Assembly (NCBI GenBank): GCA_003566875.1
Contig: PXBQ01000534.1
Location: 1-5,847 of the forward strand
From: Spirochaetaceae bacterium
GTDB lineage: Bacteria; Spirochaetota; Spirochaetia; DSM-27196; PXBQ01
Reading direction: 5' to 3'
DNA length: 5,847 nt
Position 1 is the first letter of the stretch. Each line of letters opens with the position of its first letter. Below the pieces are notes generated by a model. That model saw only the letters and a list, made by a program, of their open reading frames with translations, was not told the origin of the DNA and ran no database searches. The position numbers and the translations under genes are program-made. Of the stretch, positions 5,279-5,847 are shown in pieces.

Positions 5279-5307
5279 ATCATCGTACCTGACACCGTGG
5301 GAGTCAA
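5279..5307 (-). promoter_or_regulatory. Candidate promoter of the secreted protein gene, leaderless type
   Basis: On the minus strand TTGACT (5307-5302) is followed after exactly 17 bases by GATGAT (5284-5279), matching the sigma-70 consensus at 5 of 6 and 4 of 6 positions. Six bases then lead to the ATG at 5272. Transcription would start at or beside the start codon, giving a leaderless mRNA. Confidence 0.45.
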
Positions 5308-5336
5308 GGGACGGCACGCATTCGGGACGTCTATCC

Positions 5337-5353
5337 TGACGTACTCTTGACGT
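5337..5353 (+). repeat. TGACGT direct repeat in the divergent intergenic region
   Basis: TGACGT occurs at 5337-5342 and 5348-5353, eleven bases apart, and a further GACGT lies at 5326-5330, twelve bases before. Sites spaced by about one helical turn between two divergent genes suggest a binding site for a regulator. No regulator can be named. Confidence 0.3.
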
Positions 5354-5361
5354 TTTGTTGA

Positions 5362-5389
5362 TTCACCGTGGAAATACGGAAGGTACACT
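5362..5389 (+). promoter_or_regulatory. Possible promoter of the small lipoprotein gene
   Basis: TTCACC (5362-5367) and TACACT (5384-5389) lie 16 bases apart, each matching the sigma-70 consensus at 4 of 6 positions. The A+T-rich stretch TATAGATAA follows directly (5389-5397), so melting here is plausible. It would leave a leader of roughly 25 bases holding the G-rich ribosome binding site. Confidence 0.3.
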
Positions 5390-5418
5390 ATAGATAACAA
5401 TTCATGGGGGGTAAAAAC

Positions 5419-5547
5419 ATGAAGAAGTTCCTAGCGGTTTTTGTTACTGTGCTTGCTGTTGTCGGGTTTTCGTTTGGCGTGATCGCCTGCGAGCCGGTTG
5501 AGCTCGACGAACCGATGTTCGAGGAGCCGACCGATCCGATCGATTAA
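5419..5547 (+). CDS. Small acidic lipoprotein, 42 residues
   Basis: The protein starts MKKFLAVFVT and has a complete lipoprotein signal peptide: two lysines, a hydrophobic stretch (residues 4-20) and the lipobox VIAC with C24. The mature part is only 19 residues after processing and is strongly acidic and proline-rich (EPVELDEP, then FEEPTDPID), with seven acidic residues among the first fifteen or so and no basic residue. Export and lipidation are well supported; no function is recognised. It may resemble the small entericidin-like lipoproteins in size, but not in charge. The run GGGGGG at 5406-5411, seven bases before the ATG, is the likely ribosome binding site. An in-frame ATG at 5404 would overlap that run and is less likely. 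The gene is followed by an 11-bp hairpin and a strong terminator, so it is probably a single-gene transcript, divergent from the secreted protein gene. Confidence 0.8.
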   Translation: MKKFLAVFVTVLAVVGFSFGVIACEPVELDEPMFEEPTDPID

Positions 5548-5563
5548 CATTCGGCAGGCAACG

Positions 5564-5589
5564 CTCCGACCGGCCTATGCCGGTCGGAG
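5564..5589 (+). repeat. Perfect 11-bp hairpin in the 3' untranslated region
   Basis: CTCCGACCGGC (5564-5574) and GCCGGTCGGAG (5579-5589) pair without mismatch around the loop CTAT. It sits 16 bases after the lipoprotein stop codon and 13 bases before the terminator stem. It lacks a T tract, so it is not itself a terminator; it could stabilise the transcript or be part of a small RNA released from the 3' end. Confidence 0.65.
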
Positions 5590-5602
5590 ATCTCAAACCG
5601 AG

Positions 5603-5633
5603 ACGCGCGTGAGAAATCACGCGCGTTTTTTTT
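5603..5633 (+). terminator. Intrinsic terminator after the small lipoprotein gene
   Basis: ACGCGCGTGA (5603-5612) and TCACGCGCGT (5617-5626) form a perfect 10-bp stem closed by a GAAA tetraloop, followed by eight T residues (5626-5633). This is a strong factor-independent terminator on the plus strand. Read from the minus strand the hairpin is followed by TCTCGGTTTG, so it does not serve the incoming minus-strand gene. Confidence 0.93.
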
Positions 5634-5639
5634 GTGCTA

Positions 5640-5847
5640 CTACTTTTTTTCGTTCTCGGTCGATTCACCGGACGCGTCGGGCACCGACTTGGCTGCCGGG
5701 CGAGGCTGCGGCTGCGGCTTCCGTGCGCCCGAACCCGTGTCTCCGCGGGCAACCGCGAGAATTTTTCTCACCGCGACAAAAAGATATACGCCGAGGAACA
5801 CCCCGAAAATGACCTGTGTCGCGGAGACTTGGCCCGCCACGGTTCCG
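5640..5847 (-). CDS. Single-helix membrane protein, N-terminus beyond the window
   Basis: The visible part is about 68 residues ending at the TAG at 5642-5640. A GTG at 5840 could start a 66-residue protein (GTG read as Met, then AGQVSATQ), but the frame stays open to the window edge and no well-placed ribosome binding site precedes it, so the gene may be longer. Counted from that GTG, one hydrophobic helix spans about residues 9-27 (VIFGVFLGVYLFVAV), followed by basic RKILAVARGD, a proline- and glutamine-rich linker (KPQPQPRPAA) and a charged end (GESTENEKK). The basic residues after the helix suggest a cytoplasmic C-terminal tail. No family is recognised. Its stop lies seven bases past the T tract of the opposing terminator. 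Confidence 0.6.
   Translation of the reverse strand, partial: GTVAGQVSATQVIFGVFLGVYLFVAVRKILAVARGDTGSGARKPQPQPRPAAKSVPDASGESTENEKK

Noticed and set aside
1..5847. CRISPR array, insertion sequence or transposase
   Set aside because: No regularly spaced repeats, no terminal inverted repeats with target duplications and no transposase-like protein were seen in any frame.

Overview
The window suggests a diderm bacterium. Two proteins carry lipoprotein signal peptides, two more look secreted, and a SlyD-type chaperone is present. A hand count gives about 50% G+C over bases 1-360, while sampled stretches further right reach 63-70%. A spirochaete-like host is possible from the mix of small lipoproteins, a DOMON protein and a secreted xylanase, but this is a weak guess and no marker gene fixes the taxon.

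Region 1 (1-713) looks like the end of an integrated element. On the minus strand lies a MntA-HepT type toxin-antitoxin pair: a 99-residue minimal nucleotidyltransferase followed, with a 17-base overlap, by a HEPN protein cut by the window edge. To its right, at 663-709, is the 3' part of a tRNA-Arg(CCU) gene: anticodon arm, T arm and 3' acceptor strand, with no 5' half anywhere upstream. This is what an att site left by a tRNA-targeting integrase looks like. It would put the toxin-antitoxin pair inside the island and the rest of the window in the host chromosome.

Region 2 (838-3141, plus strand) holds a secreted DOMON protein, a six-helix ferric-reductase-like membrane protein with four correctly spaced heme histidines, and a divergent aldolase of the DapA family translationally coupled to the membrane protein. 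The first two look like a split bacterial version of the eukaryotic DOMON-cytochrome b design, moving electrons across the membrane to or from an external heme. The aldolase lacks key residues of true dihydrodipicolinate synthase, so its substrate is open.

Region 3 (3213-4810, plus strand) holds a SlyD-type prolyl isomerase and, 17 bases later, a GH10 endo-xylanase anchored as a lipoprotein. Region 4 (4826-5847) holds a secreted protein of unknown function on the minus strand and, divergent from it, a 42-residue acidic lipoprotein followed by a perfect 11-bp hairpin and a strong intrinsic terminator. The 3' end of a single-helix membrane protein enters from the right edge on the minus strand.

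Across regions, three genes (mntA-like at 561, ferric-reductase-like at 1490, secreted protein at 5272) have no usable ribosome binding site but have a -10-like hexamer 6 or 7 bases before the ATG, which points to leaderless mRNAs. The DOMON and slyD genes have ordinary Shine-Dalgarno sites.
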